Below are positions 49,383 to 58,407 of a stretch of DNA of 64,000 nt, piece after piece. The stretch is from JALYXI01 sp963795835. GTDB taxonomy: Bacteria > Acidobacteriota > Terriglobia > Bryobacterales > Bryobacteraceae. The stretch covers positions 248,001-312,000 of the forward strand of contig CAWCJC010000007.1 of NCBI GenBank assembly GCA_963795835.1, in the 5' to 3' direction. A model generated the notes under the pieces. That model had not been told where the DNA came from. It was given only the letters and a program-made list of their open reading frames with translations, and made no database searches. The first letter of the stretch is position 1. Every line of letters starts with the position of its first letter. The translations under genes and the position numbers were made by a program.

Positions 49383-51098
49383 ATTATCACCACTCTGTTA
49401 CAGAATGCAACCCGGCGATTTCTCCTGGTTTCTCCGTTTCTCCTTCTAGTTCATGTACTTGCGGAGCCCGATAGGTCTCCGAACTTCATCGACGTTGCCG
49501 CCAAATCCGGCATTGATATCGCAAACACGTTCGGGGGAACGGACACAAAGCGGTCAATCCTCGAGACGACCGGCACCGGTGTTGCCATTTTCGATTTCAA
49601 CGGTGATGGTGCAAACGATGTCTTCATTGCGAACGGCTCTAGGTTAAGCGCAAAGGCGCAACCGCCGCGTTCTCAGCTCTACCGGAACAACGGTGCAGGA
49701 CACTTTACGGAAGTTGCGAGCGAGGCTGGATTGAACGCAACCGGCTGGGCGCAGGCCGCCTGTGTGGGAGATTTCGATAACGACGGCCACGCCGATCTGT
49801 TGGTCACCTACTACGGCCACAATGTGCTTTACCGCAATCAGGGCGACGGCCACTTCAGCGAGGTCACCGGAAAAGCCGGCCTCCCCATCGCCGGTGCGCG
49901 CTGGAATTCCGGTTGTGCATTTCTCGATTACGATCGCGACGGATATCTGGATATCTTCATCGCGAACTACATCGAGCTGGGCAGTGAAGCAACCTCTGAA
50001 AACAACAAGCTTCCCATGTGCGATTGGAAAGGGATCAGCGTGATGTGCGGTCCGCACGGGCTTCCCCTGGGCCACAACATTCTGTATCACAACAACCGTG
50101 ATGGAACGTTCACCGATGTCTCGGAGAAGGCTGGAATCCTGTTGCCCGGCGGGCGTTATGGCCTGGGCGTTGCGGTTGCGGATTTCGACAACGATGGGTG
50201 GCCCGATATCTACGTTGCCTGCGATCAAACACCGAGCCTGCTCTATCGCAATCGCCACGATGGCACGTTCGAAGAGCTGGGCGACCAGGCGGGCGTGGCT
50301 TATAACGCCGATGGACAACTTCAGGCAGGGATGGGAGTCGCGGTTGCGGACTTTGAATCGAAGGGATTTCTCGGCATCGCCAAGACCAACTTCTCGGGTG
50401 ACCGGCCGTCTCTCTATCGCAATGAGAATGGATCGTTCTTTGAAGACATCTCCGAAGGCGCGGGTTTGGGCCGCAATCAACTGCTGGGGTGGGGAATCGC
50501 TTTCCTCGATTTCGATGACGATGGCTGGCCGGACCTGATCCTGGCAAACGGGCATGTGTACCCGGAGGTGGATCGCTCCCCGATTGGTGAGAAGTTCCGG
50601 CAGAAGACGCTGCTTTACCGGAATGTGGGCAATGGCCGATTTGCGGATGTAACCAACTCTGCGGGTCCAGCTTTTGCCGCCGCGCGTCCTTCGCGAGGGC
50701 TTGCCGTGGGCGATCTGGATGGCGATGGACGGCCCGAAGTCGTGATCGTCAACATGAATGAAAAGCCGACAGTGCTGAAAAACGTGGGGTCGCGCCAGAA
50801 CGCAGTGGCGGTGAGCTTAACCGGAGTGAAGTCGAACCGTAGCGCAATCGGCGCGCGGTGTACGGTGGAAGCGAATGGCCGTAAGCAAATGGCCGAAGTG
50901 GCAAGCGGCGGAAGCTTCTATTCGCAGAATGCTTTTACCCTCTACTTCGGCTTAGCGAAGGCCACGCAAGTAGACCGGCTGGAGATTCAATGGCCAGGAG
51001 GCGAGAAGCAAACCTGGAGTCACCTGGCGGTGAATCGAACGCTTGCGATTACCGAAGGGCGTCAGGCAATTCGAACCGTGGAGTGGCGCCACTTATAG
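49383..51098 (+). CDS. CRTAC1 family protein: FG-GAP repeats + ASPIC/UnbV (start codon uncertain)
   Basis: About 570 aa. The frame is open and protein-like from just after a stop at 49365: a signal peptide (NATRRFLLVSPFLLLVHVLA) precedes SPNFIDVAAKSGIDIANTFGG, a family start. FG-GAP loops are DFNGDGAND, DFDNDGHAD, DYDRDGYLD, DFDNDGWPD, DFDDDGWPD and DLDGDGRPE. ASPIC/UnbV follows with SNRSAIGARCTVEANG and LYFGLAKATQVDRLEIQWP. No usual start codon exists in frame before 49731, which is far inside the domain. ATT/ATC/CTG after the SD, or ATG 49405 with one missing base, are the options. It lies 10 bases before the GH36 gene. Confidence 0.8.
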   Translation: MITTLLQNATRRFLLVSPFLLLVHVLAEPDRSPNFIDVAAKSGIDIANTFGGTDTKRSILETTGTGVAIFDFNGDGANDVFIANGSRLSAKAQPPRSQLYRNNGAGHFTEVASEAGLNATGWAQAACVGDFDNDGHADLLVTYYGHNVLYRNQGDGHFSEVTGKAGLPIAGARWNSGCAFLDYDRDGYLDIFIANYIELGSEATSENNKLPMCDWKGISVMCGPHGLPLGHNILYHNNRDGTFTDVSEKAGILLPGGRYGLGVAVADFDNDGWPDIYVACDQTPSLLYRNRHDGTFEELGDQAGVAYNADGQLQAGMGVAVADFESKGFLGIAKTNFSGDRPSLYRNENGSFFEDISEGAGLGRNQLLGWGIAFLDFDDDGWPDLILANGHVYPEVDRSPIGEKFRQKTLLYRNVGNGRFADVTNSAGPAFAAARPSRGLAVGDLDGDGRPEVVIVNMNEKPTVLKNVGSRQNAVAVSLTGVKSNRSAIGARCTVEANGRKQMAEVASGGSFYSQNAFTLYFGLAKATQVDRLEIQWPGGEKQTWSHLAVNRTLAITEGRQAIRTVEWRHL

Positions 51099-51099
51099 A
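51094..51099 (+). promoter_or_regulatory. -10-like element (TATAGA) before the GH36 gene
   Basis: TATAGA within TTATAGAAT ends 8 bases before the GTG at 51108 and there is no Shine-Dalgarno sequence. It overlaps the stop region of the preceding CRTAC1 gene, so it could give an internal start; co-transcription is equally possible. Confidence 0.3.
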
Positions 51100-51107
51100 A
51101 TGACGGG

Positions 51108-53276
51108 GTGCGCTTTCCTCTTCTTGCTTTCCTGGCTTTCTCGCTTGAAGCTCAACTAGTCCCGGTAGAGTACACGGCCGCCAAACAGCTGTTCGTGCTG
51201 CGAACGCAGCACACTACCTACGCGATGGGCGTGAATAGCCGGGGTGAGTTGCAGAATGTCTATTGGGGCGGCCTGCTCTGGCGTACCGAAGACATCGGCG
51301 CGGCGAACGGCGGGCGTGAGATATCGTCATTCGATCCGGCGCAATCGTGGATCGCGGAGGAGTACCCGGGATGGGGCGGGACGCGCTATCTGGAACCCTG
51401 CCTGAAACTGACCCGCGCCAACGGCAATCGCGACCTGGTGCTGCATTACGCGAGTCACAAGCTACAAGGCAGCAGCTTGACCGTGACGCTCAAAGACATC
51501 AACGATCCCATCTTCGTCGACCTGAGTTACGAGGTGTATCCCGCTCAGGACGTGATCCGGAAGAGCGCGACACTTCGCAACCTGACCAACGCGCCGCTGG
51601 ACGTGGAGAGCTTCCAATCCGGAGTGTGGCATGTACCGCATGGCACCGGATACCGGCTCAGCTATCTTACGGGCCGATGGGCCGCCGAGACGCAACTGAC
51701 GCGCGAGCCGGTTCACACCGGGACGAAGGTGATTGAGAGCCGGAAGGGCCACACCAGCCACAACGCCAACCCTTGGTTTGCGCTCGATGCTGATGGCGCG
51801 GCCGAAGAGGAGAGCGGACGCGTCTGGTTCGGCGCCGTGGGCTGGAGCGGCAACTGGCGCATTGCCATCGAGCAGACTCCGTACAACCAGGTGCGCGTCA
51901 CAGGAGGACTGAACACCTTCGACTTCGCGGCGCGCGTGGCGCCTTCGCAATCGCTGGAAGCGCCCCCCTTCTACGCCGGCTATACGGAGGGCGGCTTCGG
52001 GGAGGCCTCCCGCATTCTGCACCGCTTTGAACGCACCAGCATTCTTCCCGGTGGGCTCAATGCGCGGCCCCGCCCCGTGCTTTACAACTCCTGGGAGGCT
52101 ACCGAGTTCAATGTGGACGAAGCGGGTCAACTCGCGCTGGCGGCAAAGGCCGCAAAGCTGGGCGTGGAGCTGTTCGTGATGGACGATGGCTGGTTCGGCA
52201 AACGCAAGAATGACCATGCGGGCCTGGGCGATTGGACCGTTAATCCCACGAAGTTCCCCAAAGGGTTGAACCCGCTGATCGAGAACGTGAAGTCGCTCGG
52301 GATGGAGTTCGGGTTGTGGGTGGAACCTGAGATGGTGAACCCGGATAGCGATCTGTATCGCGCCCATCCCGATTGGGCTATGCACTTTGAGGGTCGTCCT
52401 CGAAGCGAGTTGCGCAACCAGCTGGTGCTCAACCTGGCGCGCGCGGACGTGAAGGAGTATGTCTTCCACTTCCTGGATGAGCTGGCGACGCGGTACGCCA
52501 TCCGCTACTTCAAGTGGGATATGAACCGGCCCTTCGCCGAGCCCGGTTGGGAGGGCGAGGCGAATCCGAAGGAGCTCTGGGCCCAATATGTGCGGAACTT
52601 GTATGAAATCCTAGACCGGTTGCGGGCAAAGCATCCCACGCTTGAGATCGAATCGTGTTCGGGCGGTGGGGGCCGCGTTGACTTGGGCATTCTGCGTCAT
52701 GTGGAGGAAGTGTGGCCTTCGGACAACACCGAAGCTTTCGACCGTTTGCGGATTCAAGAGGGCTTTACGCAAGCCTACGCGCCGAAGATCATGTCCGCAT
52801 GGGTGACGGATGTCCCGAATATGAACGGCCGAAGCACGCCGTTGACGTATCGGTTTCTGGTGGCGATGCAGGGAGCTTTGGGTATTGGGGCAAACCTGAA
52901 CAAGTGGAGCGCCGAGGATAGCGCGCTGGCAACCAAGCTTGTCGGGTTCTATAAGCAGATTCGCCACACTGTGCAGGAAGGCAACTTGTACCGGCTGCTT
53001 TCGCCGCGTTCGGGCGAACTGACGGCAAACAGCTATGTGGCCGCTGACCGCTCCGAAGCCGTACTGTTCGCGTATCTGCACTCGCAGCAGTATTCGCTTC
53101 CCATGCCGGCAATCCGTCTGCATGGTCTGGACCCGCGGGCCGTGTACCGGGCGCAAGCGTGGAACAGCGCGGACAGCCAGGAACTGAGCGGCGCTTACTT
53201 GATGGAGCAGGGCTATACGGTCCGGCTTCGGGGCGATTACGACAGCACCGCGATCACGTTTCGCCGAGTTCCGTAG
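51108..53276 (+). CDS. Alpha-galactosidase, GH36, secreted
   Basis: A retaining glycosidase removing terminal alpha-galactosyl groups, 722 aa, usual GH36 size. A GTG start and short signal peptide (about 1-15) are followed by an N-terminal beta-supersandwich, a (beta/alpha)8 barrel and a C-terminal beta domain. The nucleophile is Asp471 in FKWDMNR, the acid/base Asp539 in PSDNTEAFDR; ESCSGGGGR lies between them. MDDGWFGKRKNDHAGLGDW and LWVEPEMVNPDSDLY are further family marks. Tail-to-tail with GH42, one base apart. It probably acts in the periplasm or on the surface on galacto-oligosaccharides. Confidence 0.94.
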   Translation: MRFPLLAFLAFSLEAQLVPVEYTAAKQLFVLRTQHTTYAMGVNSRGELQNVYWGGLLWRTEDIGAANGGREISSFDPAQSWIAEEYPGWGGTRYLEPCLKLTRANGNRDLVLHYASHKLQGSSLTVTLKDINDPIFVDLSYEVYPAQDVIRKSATLRNLTNAPLDVESFQSGVWHVPHGTGYRLSYLTGRWAAETQLTREPVHTGTKVIESRKGHTSHNANPWFALDADGAAEEESGRVWFGAVGWSGNWRIAIEQTPYNQVRVTGGLNTFDFAARVAPSQSLEAPPFYAGYTEGGFGEASRILHRFERTSILPGGLNARPRPVLYNSWEATEFNVDEAGQLALAAKAAKLGVELFVMDDGWFGKRKNDHAGLGDWTVNPTKFPKGLNPLIENVKSLGMEFGLWVEPEMVNPDSDLYRAHPDWAMHFEGRPRSELRNQLVLNLARADVKEYVFHFLDELATRYAIRYFKWDMNRPFAEPGWEGEANPKELWAQYVRNLYEILDRLRAKHPTLEIESCSGGGGRVDLGILRHVEEVWPSDNTEAFDRLRIQEGFTQAYAPKIMSAWVTDVPNMNGRSTPLTYRFLVAMQGALGIGANLNKWSAEDSALATKLVGFYKQIRHTVQEGNLYRLLSPRSGELTANSYVAADRSEAVLFAYLHSQQYSLPMPAIRLHGLDPRAVYRAQAWNSADSQELSGAYLMEQGYTVRLRGDYDSTAITFRRVP

Positions 53277-53277
53277 T

Positions 53278-55356
53278 CTATTGCCAGATCGCGATTCCGC
53301 CGACGGGCACATCTCGCTCGCCCACGATGAGATTGGCGCCCGTCGGGACGGGAGCGCGTTGCGTACTGTCGGTGAAGTTGGCGGCAGTCCAGAAGCCATC
53401 CCGCCAATCGATCATGAAGTTCAAGGGTAGACGCGCGGGTTTGGCACCGCGGGCTTCGTAGACCTGGTGCAGGAGCTCGGCTTCGAGATCGCCTTCCAGC
53501 GTATCGACCCCGATATACACAGCGGTGCCTCTGCCCAACCGATGGCTGGTGGCGGCGGCGCTTCCGCGATAGAACTGATCGGCATAAGTGGCCAAGGTCT
53601 CGGTGCCGGTGCGGGGCTCCAGGATGTCCGCCCACGCGCCCCACTGATACTGCTTGCCCGCCGCGGTAACGCTTCCGTTCCGGCCTAGAGGAAGCACGTC
53701 ATAGCGAGGGATAGCGGCGCCGATGAGGTTGTACAACGGCTCCGCCCAAAGCGATTCCCAGATGTGTCCGCGACGGTCTTTCTGTCCGCTCCGGCAGGTC
53801 AGGATCAAGGTGCCGCCGCCTTCCACATACCTGGTCCAGCGATCCACCATGGCGCGATCGATCAGCTGTTGCGCGGGCGCGACCACGAACGGATATCCCG
53901 TCAGATCCTTCTGCTCCGTGACGACGTCCACCGGCGCCATCATCGACTTCAGGGCGCGGTAGTACTTCATCCAGTGCGCGGTGGTGTCCCAGCGCGTAGT
54001 TTGCTTGTGGTTGTTCATGTCCCACCGGCTTTCATAGGAAGCGACGAAGGCGGTGGCGCGCGCCCTGTAATCGGCCGGAGGCTGTGCGTTTGGCTTGTAG
54101 AGCGCGCGGAGCTTGTTCACGTCGCCAATGGACTGCACGAATTCCTTGCCGCCTTGCGCGAGCGTGACGCCATCGGGTTCCACCATGGTCTTGTGATACA
54201 ACTCGTCCCCCGAGGGCGGCTGGCGATACCGGTACACGCACACCAGACGAGCGCCCAACCCGAAGCCCCGCATGATCCACGCATGCACTACGCCGGGCTG
54301 CAGCAGCGGGTTCACAGGCGCCCAGTTCACCTGGCCGGGTTGCAACTCCATGGCGCCTTCAATACCGCTACCCAGGTTGCGCAGGAAGTCATGAGTGAAG
54401 GAGACCATGGCGGGATCGCCCATGCGGAAGCCCAGATCTCCGCGGAACAGACCGCCGCTGACGGGATACATCGTGAAGCTCATGATGTCGAGGTCGCGTT
54501 CCGAAAGGGCGGGATTGACGAGCTCATAGTTCATCATGAAGTTGGTGGTAATCCACTGGTTCTTCACGCTGCGCCGGAGCACGCCTGCCTGGAAGCGGAG
54601 GTAATCCGCGGCCTCCGCGGCGAACCAGCGATGCAGATCCAGCATGGCGTGCGGATTCGGCGAAGCAACCAGCGCTTGAGCATCGGGCATCTCAATCTGA
54701 TCGAAGTTGTTATACATCTGCGACCAGAAAGCGTTGCCCCAATCCGTATTCAGCTTGCTTACGGTGCCGTACTTCTCTTTCAACCAGTTTCGATACTTCA
54801 CCTGCGACGGCGGCGCGTAAGAGATTCCCGCGCCATAGTGAGAGAGTTCGTTATCCAACTGCCAGCCCCATACGACGGAGTTGGTGCCATAGCGCTCCGC
54901 CATCCTGGCCACGATCTTTTCGACGTAGGCGCGGTAAACAGGCGAGCTCCAATCGGCTTGCTCGCGCGAGCCATGCTTCATCTGCATGCCATCCGAGCGC
55001 ACCATCAGGATCTCGGGATGCTTTTGCGAAAGCCACGCCGGGGGAGTTGCGGTGGGCGTGCAGAGAACCACCTTGAGATTGTTCTTGCGCGCCAGTTCGA
55101 CAGCGCGGTCGAGCCAGCCGAACTCGAACCGGCCTTCTTCCGGCTCCATAAAGGCCCAGGCGAACTCCGCCATGTGAACGTACTCGAAACCGAATTTCCG
55201 GATGTTGGCGAAATCGCGCTCCCATTGCGATTCGGGCCACGCTTCAGGGTAGTAATACACCCCGATCGTCATCAGTTTCTCTGGCGGAAACCAGGTCTTG
55301 ATTTGCGCATTTGCAAGCGAGGCAAAAGCGAGGAGAGCGGGAAGCAGGATTCTCAT
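53278..55356 (-). CDS. Beta-galactosidase, GH42, secreted
   Basis: A 692-aa retaining glycosidase. Signal peptide (about 1-17), then the GH42 barrel beginning GVYYYPEAWPESQWERD; acid/base Glu170 in WQLDNELSH; nucleophile Glu337 in GAMELQPGQVNW; a trimerisation domain with PFVVAPAQQLID and a small C-terminal beta domain. It removes beta-galactosyl groups. Its stop lies one base from that of the GH36 alpha-galactosidase, so the pair gives both anomeric specificities at one locus next to a TonB receptor. Confidence 0.94.
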   Translation of the reverse strand: MRILLPALLAFASLANAQIKTWFPPEKLMTIGVYYYPEAWPESQWERDFANIRKFGFEYVHMAEFAWAFMEPEEGRFEFGWLDRAVELARKNNLKVVLCTPTATPPAWLSQKHPEILMVRSDGMQMKHGSREQADWSSPVYRAYVEKIVARMAERYGTNSVVWGWQLDNELSHYGAGISYAPPSQVKYRNWLKEKYGTVSKLNTDWGNAFWSQMYNNFDQIEMPDAQALVASPNPHAMLDLHRWFAAEAADYLRFQAGVLRRSVKNQWITTNFMMNYELVNPALSERDLDIMSFTMYPVSGGLFRGDLGFRMGDPAMVSFTHDFLRNLGSGIEGAMELQPGQVNWAPVNPLLQPGVVHAWIMRGFGLGARLVCVYRYRQPPSGDELYHKTMVEPDGVTLAQGGKEFVQSIGDVNKLRALYKPNAQPPADYRARATAFVASYESRWDMNNHKQTTRWDTTAHWMKYYRALKSMMAPVDVVTEQKDLTGYPFVVAPAQQLIDRAMVDRWTRYVEGGGTLILTCRSGQKDRRGHIWESLWAEPLYNLIGAAIPRYDVLPLGRNGSVTAAGKQYQWGAWADILEPRTGTETLATYADQFYRGSAAATSHRLGRGTAVYIGVDTLEGDLEAELLHQVYEARGAKPARLPLNFMIDWRDGFWTAANFTDSTQRAPVPTGANLIVGERDVPVGGIAIWQ

Positions 55357-55432
55357 GGCGTGGATTCAGCGCTAGTGTATCGCGTGACATCGGACGGGAA
55401 AACCGGCGGGAGATAGAATAACGGTCAGCCGC

Positions 55433-56560
55433 ATGGGATTTCGCAACATCTCCGAAAGCCGCCGCGAGTTCCTCCGCGCCGTGACCGGGGCCGCTCTCTT
55501 ACAGGCATGTCCTTTGTTGGGGCAGCCCACGCCCGCGGATCGCAAAGTGGTCGTCGTGACGTTCGGGGGCGGCGCTCGCGACGAAGAAACGTTCATGCCG
55601 GATGGCCAGGAGAACATCCCGAGTTTACTCAACCAGTTGCTGCCCCGGGCTACCTTTTTCACTCAGGTGGTGAACCGCGGGATTCTGGGGCATTATGTCG
55701 CCACGGCGTCGCTTGCCACCGGAACTTATGAATCGTTCAACAACTTCGCGGACGTGCAACCAGCAAATCCCACGGTGTTCGAGTACTTCCGCAAAGATCG
55801 AAACCGGCCCGCCAACGATGCCTGGGTAATCGCGCCCAGCAATGGCTTTCGCCGCATCGGCGAGAGCAGCCATAAGCTTTACGGGAACGGTTCGGGTGCG
55901 GGCGTGATTCTGCCCAAGCGCCTTCTGAGTGCAGCACTGAATGGCTCGGCCAGCGATGTTTACAAGCATCTGCTGGTGGACAACTACGAAACTCCGCTCT
56001 ATGCGCCCGCGCTTGCCGGAGACTTCGAGCAGATGAGCCGGCTTGCCCAGATCCTGAAGCTTTCGCTCTCCACTTTTATGGCGCATGCGCGAAGCGCCTC
56101 GAGCCCGGATGAGCTGTCTGTGTTTCTGGCCCAGCGGCTGATGCGCGAGGTCTCGCCAAGCCTGCTTTGGATTACGCTGCACGACATCGATATCGCTCAT
56201 TCCGGAGCGTACTCGCTCTATGTCGACGCAATCCGCGGCACAGACCGGCTATGCGCGGAACTCTGGAACGCCATCGAGCGCGATCCCGAATACAAGGGCA
56301 AAACGAACCTCTTCATCCTCCCGGATTTCGGCCGCGACGGCGATGACAATGCGGGCGGCAATGGCTTTCAGCATCACCGGACGGGGGATACGTTATCGCG
56401 TACAACGTGGATGATCGCGATGGGTCCGGGTATTCGTGAGAACGTGGTGGTCGACAGGCCCATTGAATCCATCGACCTGGTTCCTACTTTGGGAACGCTT
56501 CTACGCTTCCACCCTGCGATGTCGAAGGGGAAGGCGATTCCTGAACTGGCCGGTGCATGA
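55433..56560 (+). CDS. Alkaline-phosphatase-fold protein with Tat-type leader
   Basis: A 375-aa protein with a twin-arginine-like leader (ESRREFLRAVTGAALLQ). The body resembles the alkaline phosphatase/sulfatase/DUF1501 superfamily: VVVVTFGGGARDEETF, a central NRGILGHYVATASLATGTYE, then LHDIDIAHSGAYSLYVDAI and LFILPDFGRDGDDNAGGNGFQHH, which hold likely Asp/His metal ligands. The nucleophile position is not obvious, so the activity is uncertain. It overlaps the next gene by ATGA, so the two are coupled. Confidence 0.75.
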   Translation: MGFRNISESRREFLRAVTGAALLQACPLLGQPTPADRKVVVVTFGGGARDEETFMPDGQENIPSLLNQLLPRATFFTQVVNRGILGHYVATASLATGTYESFNNFADVQPANPTVFEYFRKDRNRPANDAWVIAPSNGFRRIGESSHKLYGNGSGAGVILPKRLLSAALNGSASDVYKHLLVDNYETPLYAPALAGDFEQMSRLAQILKLSLSTFMAHARSASSPDELSVFLAQRLMREVSPSLLWITLHDIDIAHSGAYSLYVDAIRGTDRLCAELWNAIERDPEYKGKTNLFILPDFGRDGDDNAGGNGFQHHRTGDTLSRTTWMIAMGPGIRENVVVDRPIESIDLVPTLGTLLRFHPAMSKGKAIPELAGA

Positions 56561-57773
56561 CCCCGTTACAGCTTCAGCCTGAGAGTTTTCGCGGCTATCC
56601 GGTGGAGGCGCGAGCGCTTGCGGAGCGGCACGTGGCGCTGCTCCGAACGCTGCCGTTGAGTTTCGTTACGCTGCTGTTGCGGGAAGTGATTGCTTATGAC
56701 CGGAAGTTTCCCGCTGAGCGCCGTGAGTTAGAGCATCAGTTGCAGTATCTGGCTTCTTTGCCGAAGGCTGAGCGAGAGCAGGAATTACAGCCCTTTCGCA
56801 GCATCCGGATAGAGGGAGAACTTACGCAGCTGAATTGGGTGGACCAGCCCGCGCGTTTCAGCGAAGCTCTGAGCGCGCACCTATGGAGTACCCACCAGAT
56901 TGACGCGTTCCATGCGGCAGCCGTGGCGTACATGGATCGCGCGACCGCGTCGTTGCCGGCGCCGGTGTTGAAGAAGCCGCGGTTGGCGGTGGCGATTGTC
57001 GGCCAGGGCGTACGATCGCCAGCCCCGGAGCCGTTTCGCAAACTTCGGCCACACGGAGCTTACTTCACGAACGTGGATCCGGAAGGTGGACTTACGGCAA
57101 TTGAATCCTGGTTGCGCACCCGTGCGGCTGAAGTGGAAGACCGTTATGCACACTGGTGGATCAGTGGCGCATTACCTCCGGTGGAGCACCGAAAGCGGAG
57201 TAACGACCGTTTCTTACGACGCGCTCGCGCAGCCCCGCGCGGCCATGAGCGCTTTCCTGCGCCGCTCCTTTGAAGCGGGCACGGATTCCGAGACTCTGCG
57301 GACCCGCTTAGCGGCGATGCAACCGGCAGATCTCGGTCTGGATGCTTCGGCGGACCCGGCTGCCTCCTGGTTCCAACTCAGTTTGCTTTCGGAAGGTTCG
57401 GGAACACAGATTTTTTCAACGAGCTTCGTGCAGTGGGCGGCGAGAGAAGCGCTGAGGCGTGCCCAACCGATGACGCTGATCTGCCGCTATACACCGCGAG
57501 TGCGATCCAGTTCCATGAAGGACCTCCTCAACCCAGCGAGCGCGCAATCGCCTGTGCTGGATGCGGAAGGCTCCCTGGTGGACGCAGAGATGGCGGCTTA
57601 CCAGACGTGGCTGAACTTTGAGCGGCTTCCTGGAGCAGCGGAGCTCGGTGTTCCTTTGCTGGTTCGAGGGGCGCGGAAAGATGCTGGCGATTGCGCCCGG
57701 TCTGAAAGCCGGCAGCACACAGGAACGCGCGATGACGTTCGAGAAAATGTCCCGGGAATTTGGTCTTACGTAG
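56557..57773 (+). CDS. Hypothetical protein, 404 aa (two frameshifts)
   Basis: No family recognised. Two extra bases break it: at about 57163 (AHWWI continues as VAHYLRWSTESGVTTVSYD) and at 57640-57641 (RLPGAA continues as SSVFLCWFEGRGKMLAIAPG), ending at TAG 57771. All three pieces have protein-like composition with no signal peptide or membrane span. Segments such as LPLSFVTLLLREVIAYDRKFP and EALRRAQPMTLICRYTPRVR are leucine- and arginine-rich. It is coupled to the alkaline-phosphatase-fold gene and overlaps the converging gene by 8 bases. Context suggests a partner of its neighbour, nothing more. Confidence 0.65.
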
Positions 57774-58407
57774 AAGATCCCGGATAGGCGGCCGAAGCAT
57801 TAGGGGAACCCGCGGCAGGTTTGACCCAGTTCAGCTCGCGAATCCCGCTCTTCGCGGAATTCGAAAAATCGAACCCAATCGGGCTTGCGGGAGCGGGATC
57901 GGAATCTGAAATTTCCTCAGCGCAGCGGTTGTTTTGAATTGTGCCAAGTTGGGCCATGGTGTCGCGAAGGATGCGGTGAAGACGCTGCTCCTGCAAATGA
58001 AGATTGCGGAGTTGGCGTTCATGGGTGATGAGCGCGTTGGCTTCGACAAGCGCCGTTCGGGCGGGAGAGGGTTCGAGATTGGCGAGATGCTCCGGGAGCG
58101 GTTCGAGTTGGGCGAGCGCGAAGAGATTCGCTTCGAGCGCGGGGATGCGGTTCAATCGCCAATGTGTATCGGCGACAAGCTGCGCGAGTTGTTCTTCCAT
58201 GGCCCCGACAGGTTCGAGGGACGCAATGACGGACGCAGAGAATTGCCGGTAAGTTTCCATGTCCTCCGTAGGAAGAACCACGGTGGCGGCGGTAAGGCCG
58301 TGGCGGAAAGCATTCAGTTTGGAAACAGATTTACCGGATTCGGTTTGGGGTCCGGTGGAGCGTTGAGCATTTAGGGTGTTGGCGGTGATTTGTGCCTGAG
58401 AGGCCAT
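57766..58407 (-). CDS. Acidobacterial paralogous family protein (STGP...GK...HGLTA motif)
   Basis: A 213-aa cytoplasmic protein of a family I recognise only by its N-terminal signature: NTLNAQRSTGPQTESGKSVS then LNAFRHGLTA. The rest is helical and coiled-coil-like (about 50-165: LEPVGAMEEQLAQLVADTHWRL, ERQLRNLHLQEQRLHRILRD), with a Pro/Ser/Asp-rich tail. Members are often present in several copies per genome; no function is known to me. An AAGGAA lies about 10 bases before the ATG. Confidence 0.7.
   Translation of the reverse strand: MASQAQITANTLNAQRSTGPQTESGKSVSKLNAFRHGLTAATVVLPTEDMETYRQFSASVIASLEPVGAMEEQLAQLVADTHWRLNRIPALEANLFALAQLEPLPEHLANLEPSPARTALVEANALITHERQLRNLHLQEQRLHRILRDTMAQLGTIQNNRCAEEISDSDPAPASPIGFDFSNSAKSGIRELNWVKPAAGSPNASAAYPGSST

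Noticed and set aside
53764..55416. Long plus-strand open frame (550 codons) opposite GH42
   Set aside because: Antisense shadow of a well-supported glycosidase; composition is Arg/His/Ala-rich with no domain.
538..57641. Programmed ribosomal frameshifting as the explanation for the frame breaks
   Set aside because: No shared slippery heptamer, internal SD or downstream structure. Breaks fall in unrelated genes and nearly all require the same kind of one-base correction.
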